Below, one piece after another: positions 32,026 through 44,692 of a DNA stretch of 64,000 nt. Position numbers and translations under genes: made by a program. The stretch comes from Atriophallophorus winterbourni (Eukaryota; Platyhelminthes; Trematoda; Plagiorchiida; Microphallidae), in NCBI GenBank assembly GCA_013407085.1, contig JACCGJ010018107.1, forward strand, positions 1-64,000, in the 5' to 3' direction. The notes beneath the pieces were generated by a model. It saw only the letters and a list, made by a program, of their open reading frames with translations, ran no database searches and had not been told where the DNA came from. The number at the start of each line of letters is the position of its first letter. Position 1 is the stretch's first letter.

Positions 32026-34307
32026 CGCATCTCAAAATTGCCACATAGTCTAGATCGACGTTATGGCCCGCATCTAAAACGTGCTCCGCCAAGGCGGAAT
32101 CACGAATAACGGATTAATATTCCCTCGCATCCCGGGGTTGTCTCCGGACACGCTTTCGGTGTTCTTCGATTCTAGTATGAATTTGCCTGGAAGTCTGCCC
32201 TATGTAAACACCAGAACAGTCCTTACAGTTGATTCTGTAGATGCTGTTCGTAACGCTAGATAAAGGCGTCTTATCCTTGAGGTGCATCAGAAACGAACGG
32301 ATAGTTTTCCCTTTCTTATTAATTACGCGTATGGCCGCCTGGTTCAAGATTCGGCGTATCGCTTCAGATGTGCATTTTACATACGGTATACAAACTGTAT
32401 CCCGCCAATTTTTCTCCGATTTTTCCGATGGGTATTTTACCTTCATCAATTAGCGTTTGAACAAACTTTTTGGATAACCGTGGTCTATGAGCCTTTGGCT
32501 CGCTTCACGGTGCGCCTGTTTTCGCTCCCTCTCGTCGCTGCGCAGGTGTTCTATCTTATGGAAAATGGAAGAAGCCATGGAACTGAAGACCTGTCTTGGA
32601 TAAGCGGAAGTGTATCGCAGTACAGCATCAGTATCGATAGGTTTCCGATAGACAGAAGTTTTTATTTTCCCGTCTACTTTTTGTGCTAAACAGTCCAAAA
32701 ATGGAAGAGTGCCTGTGCAGGATTCCACTTCCTTTGTGACAGTAATACATGGGTCTATTTCATTTAAATATTTAAAGAAGGCCTCTAACTGATCTTGCTT
32801 GATGATAACAAATGTGTCATCAACATAGCGACACCATAATTTTGGCTTGAACGCTCTATTGTTAAGGGCTAGGTTCTCAAAATGCTCCATATACATGTTC
32901 GCAAGTAATGGAGATATCGGTGAACCCATTGCCAACCCTTCTTTTTGTCTATATAATTGCTCATTAAATACGAAGTGGTTCATGCTTAGGCAGATCGATA
33001 CACCGTTGATAATTTGCTGGACGCTCAAATTTGTGCGATCTGACAAACTGGCATCAGTTTCCAAAGCCCGTCTAGCTAGTTGTAACGCACCTGTAGTATC
33101 GACGTTGGTGAACAAAGCACTCACGTCATAGCTAGCCATTATTTCATCGTCATCTATTGTTACCGGCTTTAAGCGTGCTGCAAAGTCATATGCGTTCTTG
33201 ATGAACGAGGCTGTATTGCCGACTAAAGGTTTCAACAAATAAGACAAATGTCTAGCTAACTCGTGCGCAGGTGATCCGATATCGTCGACGATAGGTCTTA
33301 CAGGAATGCCTTTTTAATGTATTTTAGGTAGGCCGTAGAACCTAGGAGTTAGAGTAGACTTGGGATACAGGTTATACCACAAGCCCTTTCTCAAACTCTC
33401 CTTAACGCCACGCTAATACCTAGAGACTACCGTTTTGCAATTATTCATTACCTTTTTCATTTTACCATTATCTAACCGTTCATAAGGGCCCTCTGATAAG
33501 TGTACCCCAACCTTGTCTAAATAGTCGCTTTTGTTCAAAATTACCGTTACTTCCCTTTGTTAGCCTGAGTAATGGCTATATTTGTATCTTGTTTCAGCGT
33601 AAGAAATGCTTGTCTTTCGTGTGAATCAAGGTTTGCATCGCCTTGTTCCTGGTTTTTAATGACACCTGCGATACAGTTTCTTACCGCGTCTGCCTACTCG
33701 TTGGGGAGTGCATTTAATTATTCCTCAATACAGGGGATAAGATCCTCAGCTTTCATAAAACTCTTACTCATGCAGAAATTCAACCCCTTCTCCAACAATC
33801 TTTGTTCAGCTTGCGAAAGTTGTCGATTAGATAAATTCAAAACACTAGAATACTGGTTGCTAGATAATGACTTATTAGATTTAACTGAAGAACGTTTATT
33901 ATAAAACTCGAATAACTTGTTGAACTTACGGTTTTGTCTTGCTCCTATTCGCTCCGTTTGTGTGGCTAAAACCTCCACGTGTTTTCCACAAATTCTGCAG
34001 AAATCCACTTCGGATAATTCATCATTTTAGATGCTCTCGATCGAGCGGCCAATAGGGTTTCATTGACCCGGTGGATCCTTTGTTTCAAAAACACTTTGGA
34101 TGCGCTCGCGGCAGCCTTTGTCGATTTGCGGGAATTATCCGGAGGTATTACCACCAGATCCATTGGTATTACGCCGTGCTGATGCAACGAAGGTTGAAGA
34201 TGCGGTGGTTCACCCATCTGGCTTCATATTCCGCTGTTCTCACCAACGCACTGGCCAATTTTCGAACACGGGGCTCGTAGGAGTCAGCAATCGATTTGAA
34301 TATGTAT
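32026..34307 (-). pseudogene. PLE-A (unit 3)
   Basis: N-terminal blocks 34,217-33,966 and 34,008-33,718; RT 33,247-32,450 (265 codons; S-to-G after NVDTT, H-to-Y in TSAYP); GIY-YIG 32,449-32,114. The three shared TAA codons are present. Confidence 0.9.
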
Positions 34308-34403
34308 TATAGGCGTACTATAGGTTGTTTAGCGGTAAGGTCGAATAAGTGGTGGTGGGTTGACTACTACTTAATCATGTTCCCTGTCCTGACTATCACC
34401 CTT

Positions 34404-34442
34404 GGTCTGACGAAGCTTCTGTGTCAGAAGTGAAACGTTACC
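34404..34442 (+). ncRNA. Hammerhead ribozyme (PLE-A pLTR, unit 3)
   Basis: Same as 20,610-20,648; core intact. Confidence 0.82.
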
Positions 34443-34712
34443 CAAAAACTACTCAAACCGATTGCACTCAAATTTCTTTGCATTGTCTAATTTCTCTTTC
34501 GCTCCAGTAATAATGGCTCTGATGAATATTACGACCTTGTGGGGCAGTGCAAAAATATTGAGAAGCTCAAATTTTTTACGGGATTCTAATATCCGTAAAA
34601 ATATTCAAAATCTGCGTTCCAATAGCTGATATAGTAAATGCAATTTTGCTCGGCAGTTTGCGATTGCGCACAAATTTTATTTCAATCGCATCAAAAGACA
34701 TCCTTCTTAGTA

Positions 34713-35979
34713 CAGTGGAACCCACCGACAATTAACTCGCTTACAACGAATTCCCGGTTTGAACGAACACACACCATGATTTCCCAAATAAATTCCATCT
34801 TTGTAAGCCTATTTAAAACATTCGTACAACGAATCTGTTCGTTACGAATCTCGCCTATTACGAACACTGTACACTTTCACGACAGCTATGTTCGTTCAAT
34901 AATGTTCATACATACAACGACGGAAAAGCATGCAAATGAATATTTTGTTACAGTTTGCCTTGCCTTTAACCCACAACGCTCCGTTAAGAGTGGCCTGCAG
35001 TGCGCTAATAATAGCACTGACACACAGCTTGGCGAGACACAGGCAGCCTGGCCTACAGTGTGCTAATTGACTCGCACACACGCACAAGAAAATCACGTGA
35101 ATTCTCTGTGATTGGTAATCACACACTCATGACAAATTGCAATCACACAGGCAGACACTTCATTTATTGTTTACACGTGTACAGAAAAACGGCGCCAAAA
35201 TCACGTATGACAATGCGTTTTACTTACAACGAACTCCGCTTTTAACACGTTGACTACGTATGCCAAATCGCCGGACTTTCACCTGCGACCATGCCAAGTT
35301 ATGTACGCATTATAAAACCCGTGGGACAAATGTGATACATTTTGTCATGTACGGCCAATATGTTTACTGACATACATAGTGGGCCAAATATATAACACTC
35401 TCCCGTGGTCTATTACAGTACCACTATGTCTATGACTGTAACCTAGTTGTCTGTGCCACATCGTGGTACACGTTCTGTCACGTACGCGCTTATTTTCTCT
35501 CAATTTTTAAACTGATATTTTAATTTACTCTAGTTTTTTAGGGTTTGACTAAGCAAAAATGTTCAAATATAAGTAATATTGTATAATAATATTTATTTAG
35601 AACCAATGTTATGTAGTAAGCTAAAATCATAACAAACACTATGCAATAATTTAAAATTGCAAAATGAAGTGTAATAAAGTTATTTTTTTTATTTTGTGAT
35701 AATGCGATAATTTTGAGTAAATATTTGATAATAAACCTAATATTTTCATTACTTTATCCTTTTCAGATAATTATCTATAGATATAATTGCGAAAATCATA
35801 ACGTCGATATTCTCAATTGATGTTTTCCTCGTACACATGAGATCTTCGTAGTGGTAGATATTTGTACCACTATGTGAATCGGGAACACAGCGTGGTACAT
35901 ACAGCGGGTACCACTACGTAGTCAACGTGTCAACGAACATTTTACTCTCTCCCCAATTCGTTGTACCCGGGTTCCACTG
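34713..35979. mobile_element. pogo-like element (unit 3)
   Basis: Same termini and TA duplication; 1,267 bases. Confidence 0.88.
35246..35929. mobile_element. piggyBac-like nested element (unit 3)
   Basis: Same ends and flanks as unit 2; 684 bases. Confidence 0.75.
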
Positions 35980-36416
35980 TATTTCACATTAATCTTCACA
36001 GTAAATAAATGCAGAAACTTCAGCAATAGATGTTATTAATATCAAGTATTTAATGCAAATAAAAATGTCATGAGATTTTGCTTACATTGTTGCGATCAAT
36101 AGACAATAAGACAATAAGAGATCACGAACTAATCGTTTCATCGCCTCCATCGGTCGATGTTGAAAAACGATGAACATCAAAAGCGCATGATGGTTTCATG
36201 CTCTACAACTTTCCTACAATAACGCTATATCATATAATAATTATCTTTAAATATTATTCAGCCTTATAGAGCACTTGAAATAGTGGGCAAAAACAGAGAA
36301 ATACACGCGAAGTCCTCCGATCAACAATCCCAGCGCAAGATAAATAGTAGACGACATACTCGATAGAGGCTGCATTTTATGATTAGCGATGCATACAAAC
36401 GACTCAACTAAAACGA

Positions 36417-37120
36417 TTTGAATATGAAAATAAAGTTTGCAATGAATCGGTTAAAGTAAGTTTTTGGTAACGTTTCGCTTCTGAACACAGAAGCTTCGTC
36501 AGACCAATGGTGTTGGTACGAACAGTGTTCAGGTTTAAATGGCATTCTCTTGACCAATCCTGAGTTCTCTAAGCTAGACTGGGGAGATCGAGATAATTGA
36601 TCACACTCCCTAAATGCTGTGTTCATCCCTTATTATTTATTAATTGCACAGGCCAGCGTCTGCTGACACAATGCTTACGTAACCATGTACGTATTAGGTG
36701 TGATGTTCGTTAATGCTCATCCGCTGCAAAACCGAACGCCAGATAGTTGAGATATCCGCCCCATCCACCTTGTTCACCGCATTCGCCCCTGCATTTGTTA
36801 TTTCAACGGCCTCGGCGTGAAGTCTTACCCTATAAGATTTCACACCCCGTCTAATCACTTTCACGTTATCAAGATCTACACTGTGTCCATGGTCTAGCAC
36901 GTGTTCAGCTAGGGCAGAATACCGAATCAGTGATTGATATTCACTGGGATTGCAAGGTCGCTTTCCCACTCGTTTCCTGTGTTGGTTTACCCTATGCAGA
37001 GTTATCTAGACGTTTGTCCAATGTAAACACCCGCGCAACACTTGCAGTTGATTTTGTAGACGCAGTTTGTCGCACAACCTAAAGGAATCTTTTCTTTGAG
37101 ATGCATTAATACGGAGCGAA
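36417..37120 (-). pseudogene. PLE-B 3' part (unit 3)
   Basis: C-terminal open stretch 36,969-36,694 identical in protein to unit 1 (MGKRPCNPSEY, YRVRLHAEAVEITNAG). Confidence 0.8.
36466..36505 (-). ncRNA. Hammerhead ribozyme (PLE-B pLTR, unit 3)
   Basis: Same as 22,691-22,730; core intact. Confidence 0.82.
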
Positions 37121-37676
37121 AGGTTATCAGAAACTTGCTATAACCGATCCATTGCAAACTTTATTTTCATGATTATGGACACCCGATCGGTCTCGAATAT
37201 TTTCAAATATCTTATAGAGAAAGATTTCACGCTGTGACAGTTGAAATAACCAAGGCTTGGGAGAATGCGGTGAACAAGGTGGATGGGGCGGATATCTCAA
37301 CAACCTGGCGTTCGGTTCTGCAGCGGATAAGGTTTAACGTACATAACACCTATTTTGCACATGGATTACGTAAGCAGTGGGTCAGTGGACGCTGTTCGCA
37401 CCTGCACAGAAAACAAACAATTTAGGGATTAACACAGCATTTATGGCTGTGATCAATTCTGTTGGTGTCGCCTGTCTATCTCAGAGAACTCATGATTGGT
37501 CAAGAAAATGCCATTTAAACCTGAATACTGTTCTTACCGACACCCTTGGTCTGACGAAGCTTTTGTGTTCAGAAGCGAAACGTTATGAAAATACTTGCAA
37601 TAATCGATTCATTGCAAACTTTCTTTCCATGTTTATGGACTCCCGATTGGTCTCGAATATTTTCAAATACGTTGCT
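37121..37676 (+). repeat. PLE-B pLTR in tandem (unit 3)
   Basis: Same as 23,346-23,901. Confidence 0.7.
37548..37587 (+). ncRNA. Hammerhead ribozyme (PLE-B pLTR plus strand, unit 3)
   Basis: Same as 23,773-23,812. Confidence 0.7.
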
Positions 37677-38460
37677 AATTTAAATATGAATTAAAACAAC
37701 ATCAACCACACTCGGGCTCATCGCGATGCTGACGTTTGAGCCATCATTGTAAATTTCAAATGATAGCGTTAGTCGCGAATAGACTGCTCTACATCCGCAT
37801 CAAAAGGTGTAGGCCGACAATCAGCATGACCAAAACCAATTTGCTTCATCTCAGAAATGCATGGACTTTCACCATTAAGTTGAAAATTGTCAGATTGATC
37901 TTGTACATTATTTCACATATCTTGACTCAACTATAGCGTATAACCTTTCACAGGACACTGATTTTCATACCGGGATTGGCATAGTAAATGCAATCTCGTC
38001 CCGTTTGAACACTCGTCGCTGAAACTAGCGCAAGCTGACGGTGAATCCAAAAATGATAATAATGATCACCTGCGTGCTAAGGGCTTAACAGTGTGACTTC
38101 AAAGTATGATCCATCCACGTGTGAAGGTAAATGATTTTCTTTAACAGAAAATATCGTAGGTGAATGAATCATACAATAGAGAAGTGCGTTCTAATGCTCA
38201 TCTGCAGAGTCAGCTCACAATACCTCGACTAGACTAGCTGGGCCATGGGTTCAGATGGGAAATCGTCGTATTCCGAAATCAAGCTCACGAACTGCGAGAG
38301 CAAATACTATGAAATATGCGCGAACTGCCTCGCTGAATTGCAATTACCATATTAGCTATTGGAATGCAGATTTTGAAAATTTTTTAAGGAAATTAGAATC
38401 CCGTAAATAATGTGAACTTCTCAACACCTTTGCACTGCCCCACACGGTCAGAGCCATTAT
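37677..38460 (+). repeat. Rep-X (unit 3)
   Basis: Same as 23,902-24,685. Confidence 0.7.
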
Positions 38461-38913
38461 CACTGTGTTGAAAGAAAAAAAAACCAACACATGAATTTCG
38501 CACGTACACAAACATGAAATGAATATTTACCGCAAATCAATGTGACCATTGTTCTTGCCTCACAGCGACAATTTCAGGAATGCACGGCTTCGTCTTGGCA
38601 AGTGCCACTCTCATATCATTTTGCAAAATGACGAAATCACCAAAGTTATGTGTTGCTCACATCCCCCGAAATTACACTCCACTGCCGGTTTCTGGCTGTT
38701 TGCCGTCATCAGGTGGAGACAGATTAGGTTCGGTGAGCCATGAAACACGAAATCACGAGTTCCGAAGGAACCACATCGACCTGCCCACCACTCAGGCGAA
38801 CAACCCACATCAGGCTACTAATCACAAGATCCAACATACAGACAATAAAATCGATCGATCAAACTTTGACAGCTACATGTAACCAACTTGACCTGATTAT
38901 CAAGCGCCTGGAC

Positions 38914-41195
38914 CGCATCTCAAAATTGCCACATAGTCTAGATCGACGTTATGGCCCGCATCTAAAACGTGCTCCGCCAAGGCGGAATCACGAATAACGG
39001 ATTAATATTCCCTCGCATCCCGGGGTTGTCTCCGGACACGCTTTCGGTGTTCTTCGATTCTAGTATGAATTTGCCTGGAAGTCTGCCCTATGTAAACACC
39101 AGAACAGTCCTTACAGTTGATTCTGTAGATGCTGTTCGTAACGCTAGATAAAGGCGTCTTATCCTTGAGGTGCATCAGAAACGAACGGATAGTTTTCCCT
39201 TTCTTATTAATTACGCGTATGGCCGCCTGGTTCAAGATTCGGCGTATCGCTTCAGATGTGCATTTTACATACGGTATACAAACTGTATCCCGCCAATTTT
39301 TCTCCGATTTTTCCGATGGGTATTTTACCTTCATCAATTAGCGTTTGAACAAACTTTTTGGATAACCGTGGTCTATGAGCCTTTGGCTCGCTTCACGGTG
39401 CGCCTGTTTTCGCTCCCTCTCGTCGCTGCGCAGGTGTTCTATCTTATGGAAAATGGAAGGAGCCATGGAACTGAAGACCTGTCTTGGATGAGCGGAAGTG
39501 TATCGCAGTACAGCATCAGTATCGATAGGTTTCCGATAGACAGAAGTTTTTATTTTCCCGTCTACTTTTTGTGCTAAACAGTCCAAAAATGGAAGAGTGC
39601 CTGTGCATGATTCCACTTCCTTTGTGACAGTAATACATGGGTCTATTTCATTTAAATATTTAAAGAAGGCCTCTAACTGATCTTGCTTGATGATAACAAA
39701 TGTGTCATCAACATAGCGACACCATAATTTTGGCTTGAACGCTCTATTGTTAAGGGCTAGGTTCTCAAAATGCTCCATATACATGTTCGCAAGTAATGGA
39801 GATATCGGTGAACCCATTGCCAACCCTTCTTTTTGTCTATATAATTGCTCATTAAATACGAAGTGGTTCATGCTTAGGCAGATCGATACACCGTTGATAA
39901 TTTGCTGGACGCTCAAATTTGTGCGATCTGACAAACTGGCATCAGTTTCCAAAGCCCGTCTAGCTAGTTGTAACGCACTTGTAGTATCGACGTTGGTGAA
40001 CAAAGCACTCACGTCATAGCTAGCCATTATTTCATCGTCATCTATTGTTACCGGCTTTAAGCGTGCTGCAAAGTCATATGCGTTCTTGATGAACGAGGCT
40101 GTATTGCCGACTAAAGGTTTCAACAAATAAGACAAATGTCTAGCTAACTCGTGCGCAGGTGATCCGATATCGTCGACGATAGGTCTTACAGGAATGCCTT
40201 TTTAATGTATTTTAGGTAGGCCGTAGAACCTAGGAGTTAGAGTAGACTTGGGATACAGGTTATACCACAAGCCCTTTCTCAAACTCTCCTTAACGCCACG
40301 CTAATACCTAGAGACTACCGTTTTGCAATTATTCATTACCTTTTTCATTTTACCATTATCTAACCGTTCATAAGGGCCCTCTGATAAGTGTACCCCAACC
40401 TTGTCTAAATAGTCGCTTTTGTTCAAAATTACCGTTACTTCCCTTTGTTAGCCTGAGTAATGGCTATATTTGTATCTTGTTTCAGCGTAAGAAGTGCTTG
40501 TCTTTCGTGTGAATCAAGGTTTGCATCGCCTTGTTCCTGGTTTTTAATGACACCTGCGATACAGTTTCTTACCGCGTCTGCCTACTCGTTGGGGAGTGCA
40601 TTTAATTATTCCTCAATACAGGGGATAAGATCCTCAGCTTTCATAAAACTCTTACTCATGCAGAAATTCAACCCCTTCTCCAACAATCTTTGTTCAGCTT
40701 GCGAAAGTTGTCGATTAGATAAATTCAAAACACTAGAATACTGGTTGCTAGATAATGACTTATTAGATTTAACTGAAGAACGTTTATTATAAAACTCGAA
40801 TAACTTGTTGAACTTACGGTTTTGTCTTGCTCCTATTCGCTCCGTTTGTGTGGCTAAAACCTCCACGTGTTTTCCACAAATTCTGCAGAAATCCACTTCG
40901 GATAATTCATCATTTTAGATGCTCTCGATCGAGCGGCCAATAGGGTTTCATTGACCCGGTGGATCCTTTGTTTCAAAAACACTTTGGATGCGCTCGCGGC
41001 AGCCTTTGTCGATTTGCGGGAATTATCCGGAGGTATTACCACCAGATCCATTGGTATTACGCCTTGCTGATGCAACGAAGGTTGAAGATGCGGTGGTTCA
41101 CCCATCTGGCTTCATATTCCGCTGTTCTCACCAACGCACTGGCCAATTTTCGAACACGGGGCTCGTAGGAGTCAGCAATCGATTTGAATATGTAT
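38914..41195 (-). pseudogene. PLE-A (unit 4)
   Basis: N-terminal blocks 41,105-40,854 and 40,896-40,606; RT 40,135-39,338 (265 codons); GIY-YIG 39,337-39,002. The three shared TAA codons are present. Confidence 0.9.
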
Positions 41196-41291
41196 TATAG
41201 GCGTACTATAGGTTGTTTAGCGGTAAGGTCGAATAAGTGGTGGTGGGTTGACTACTACTTAATCATGTTCCCTGTCCTGACTATCACCCTT

Positions 41292-41330
41292 GGTCTGACG
41301 AAGCTTCTGTGTCAGAAGTGAAACGTTACC
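41292..41330 (+). ncRNA. Hammerhead ribozyme (PLE-A pLTR, unit 4)
   Basis: Same as 20,610-20,648; core intact. Confidence 0.82.
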
Positions 41331-41600
41331 CAAAAACTACTCAAACCGATTGCACTCAAATTTCTTTGCATTGTCTAATTTCTCTTTCGCTCCAGTAATA
41401 ATGGCTCTGATGAATATTACGACCTTGTGGGGCAGTGCAAAAATATTGAGAAGCTCAAATTTTTTACGGGATTCTAATATCCGTAAAAATATTCAAAATC
41501 TGCGTTCCAATAGCTGATATAGTAAATGCAATTTTGCTCGGCAGTTTGCGATTGCGCACAAATTTTATTTCAATCGCACCAAAAGACATCCTTCTTAGTA

Positions 41601-42887
41601 CAGTGGAACCCACCGACAATTAACTCGCTTACAACGAATTCCCGGTTTGAACGAACACACACCATGATTTCCCAAATAAATTCCATCTTTGTAAGCCTAT
41701 TTAAAACATTCGTACAACGAATCTGTTCGTTACGAATCTCGCCTATTACGAACACTGTACACTTTCACGACAGCTATGTTCGTTCAATAATGTTCATACA
41801 TACAACGACGGAAAAGCATGCAAATGAATATTTTGTTACAGTTTGCCTTGCCTTTAACCCACAACGCTCCGTTAAGAGTGGCCTGCAGTGCGCTAATAAT
41901 AGCACTGACACACAGCTTGGCGAGACACAGGCAGCCTGGCCTACAGTGTGCTAATTGACTCGCACACACGCACAAGAAAATCACGTGAATTCTCTGTGAT
42001 TGGTAATCACACACTCATGACAAATTGCAATCACACAGGCAGACACTTCATTTATTGTTTACACGTGTACAGAAAAACGGCGCCAAAATCACGTATGACA
42101 ATGCGTTTTACTTACAACGATCTCCGCTTTTAACACGTTGACTACGTATGCCAAATCGCCGGACTTTCACTCGCGACAATGCCAAGTTATGTACGCATTA
42201 TAAAACCCGTGGGACAAATGTGATACATTTTGTCATGTACGGCCAATATGTTTACTGACATACATAGTGGGCCAAATATATAACACTCTCCCGTGGTCTA
42301 TTACAGTACCACTATGTCTATGACTGTAACCTAGTTGTCTGTGCCACATCGTGGTACACGTTCTGTCACGTACGCGCTTATTTTCTCTCAATTTTTAAAC
42401 TGATATTTTAATTTACTCTAGTTTTTTAGGGTTTGACTAAGCAAAAATGTTCAAATATAAGTAATATTGTATAATAATATTTATTTAGAACCAATGTTAT
42501 GTAGTAAGCTAAAATCATAACAAACACTATGCAATAATTTAAAATTGCAAAATGAAGTGTAATAAAGTTATTTTTTTTATTTTGTGATAATGCGATAATT
42601 TTGAGTAAATATTTGATAATAAACCTAATATTTTCATTACTTTATCCTTTTCAGATAATTATCTATAGATATAATTGCGAAAATCATAACGTCGATATTC
42701 TCAATTAATGTTTTCCTCGTACACATGAGATCTTCGTAGTGGTAGATATTTGTACCACTATGTGAATCGGGAACACACTATGTGAATTGGGAACACAGCG
42801 TGGTACATACAGCGGGTACCACTACGTAGTCAACGTGTCAACGAACATTTTACTCTCTCCCCAATTCGTTGTACCCGGGTTCCACTG
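41601..42887. mobile_element. pogo-like element (unit 4)
   Basis: 1,287 bases, same termini and TA duplication, with the 20-base repeat. Confidence 0.88.
42134..42837. mobile_element. piggyBac-like nested element (unit 4)
   Basis: 704 bases, same ends and flanks, with the 20-base repeat as in unit 1. Confidence 0.75.
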
Positions 42888-43324
42888 TATTTCACATTAA
42901 TCTTCACAGTAAATAAATGCAGAAACTTCAGCAATAGATGTTATTAATATCAAGTATTTAATGCAAATAAAAATGTCATGAGATTTTGCTTACATTGTTG
43001 CGATCAATAGACAATAAGACAATAAGAGATCACGAACTAATCGTTTCATCGCCTCCATCGGTCGATGTTGAAAAACGATGAACATCAAAAGCGCATGATG
43101 GTTTCATGCTCTACAACTTTCCTACAATAACGCTATATCATATAATAATTATCTTTAAATATTATTCAGCCTTATAGAGCACTTGAAATAGTGTGCAAAA
43201 ACAGAGAAATACACGCGAAGTCCTCCGATCAACAATCCCAGCGCAAGATAAATTGTAGACGACATACTCGATAGAGGCTGCATTTTATGATTAGCGATGC
43301 ATACAAACGACTCAACTAAAACGA

Positions 43325-44027
43325 TTTGAATATGAAAATAAAGTTTGCAATGAATCGGTTAAAGTAAGTTTTTGGTAACGTTTCGCTTCTGAACACAGAA
43401 GCTTCGTCAGACCAAGGGTGTTGGTACGAACACTGTTCAGGTTTAAATGGCATTCTCTTGACCAATCCTGAGTTCTCTAAGCTAGACTGGGGAGATCAAG
43501 ATAATTGATCACACCTCCTAATTGCTGTGTTCATCCCTAATTATTTATTATTGGCACAGGCCAGCGTCTGCGGGCAAACTGCTTACGTAACCATGTGCAC
43601 ATTAGGTGTGATGTTCGTTAATGCTCATCCGCTGCGAAACCGAACTCAAGATAGTTGAGATATCCGCCCCATCCACCTTGTTCACCGCATTCGCCCCTGC
43701 CTTTGTTATTTCAACAGCCTCGGCGTGAAGTCTTTCCCTATAAGATTTCACACCCCGTCTAATCACTTTCACGTTATCAAGATCTACGCTGTGTCCATGG
43801 TCTAGCACGTGTTCAGCTAGGGCAGAATACCGAATCAGTGATTGATATTCACTGGGATTGCGGGGTCGCTTTCCCACTCGTTTCCTGTGTTGGTTTACCC
43901 TATGCAGAGTTATCCAGACGTTTGTCCAATGTAAACATCCGCGCAACCCTTGCAGTTGATTTTGTAGACGCAGTTTGTCGCACAACCTAAAGGAGTCTTT
44001 TCTTTGAGATGCATTAATACGGAGCGA
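43325..44027 (-). pseudogene. PLE-B 3' part (unit 4)
   Basis: Open from 43,985 to 43,602 (127 codons) because a T-to-C change near 43,914 removes a stop present in the other units. The GIY-YIG core is still out of frame. C-terminal variant as in unit 2. Confidence 0.8.
43374..43413 (-). ncRNA. Hammerhead ribozyme (PLE-B pLTR, unit 4)
   Basis: Same as 22,691-22,730; core intact. Confidence 0.82.
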
Positions 44028-44584
44028 AAGGTTATCAAAAACTTGCTATAACCGATCCATTGCAAACTTTATTTTCATGATTATGGACACCCGATCGGTC
44101 TCGAATATTTTCAAATATCTTATAGAGAAAGATTTCACGCTGGGGCAGTTGAAATAACCAAGGCTTAGGAGAATGCGGTGAACAAGGTGGATGGGGCGGA
44201 TATCTCAACTACTTGGCGTTCGGTTCTGCAGCGGATAAGGTTTAACGTACATAACACCTATTTTGGACATGGATTACGTAGGCAGTGGGTCAGTGGACGC
44301 TGTCCGCACCTGCACACAAAACAAACAATTTAGGGATTAACACAGCATTTAGGGCTGTGATCAATTCTGTTGGTGTCGCCTGTCTATCTCAGAGAACTCA
44401 TGATTGGTCAAGAAAATGCCATTTAAACCTGAATACTGTTCGTACCGACACTCTTGGTCTGACGAAGCTTTTGTGTTCAGAATCGAAACGTTATCAAAAT
44501 ACTTGCAATAATCGATTCATTGCAAACTCACTTTTCATGTTTATGGACTCCCGATTGGTCTCGAATATTTTCAAATACGTTGCT
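44028..44584 (+). repeat. PLE-B pLTR in tandem (unit 4)
   Basis: Same as 23,346-23,901 with more substitutions than between other units. Confidence 0.7.
44456..44495 (+). ncRNA. Hammerhead ribozyme (PLE-B pLTR plus strand, unit 4)
   Basis: CTGACGA and GAAA intact; stem II CTTTTG/CAGAAT has lost its closing pair. Probably weak. Confidence 0.6.
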
Positions 44585-44692
44585 AATTTAAATATGAATT
44601 AAAACAACATCAACCACACTCGGGCTCATCGCGATGCTGACGTTTGAGCCATCATTGTAAATTTCAAATGATAGCGTTAGTCGCGAATAGAT

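Larger units (their letters stand above)
34661..36416. repeat. Rep-Y with pogo insertion (unit 3)
   Basis: Same as in unit 1; holds the pogo-like element at 34,713-35,979. Confidence 0.7.
31573..38460. repeat. Tandem unit 3
   Basis: Lacks the 20-base piggyBac repeat (like unit 2) but has the first PLE-B variant (like unit 1). Mosaic between neighbours. Confidence 0.9.
41549..43324. repeat. Rep-Y with pogo insertion (unit 4)
   Basis: Same as in unit 1; holds the pogo-like element at 41,601-42,887. Confidence 0.7.
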
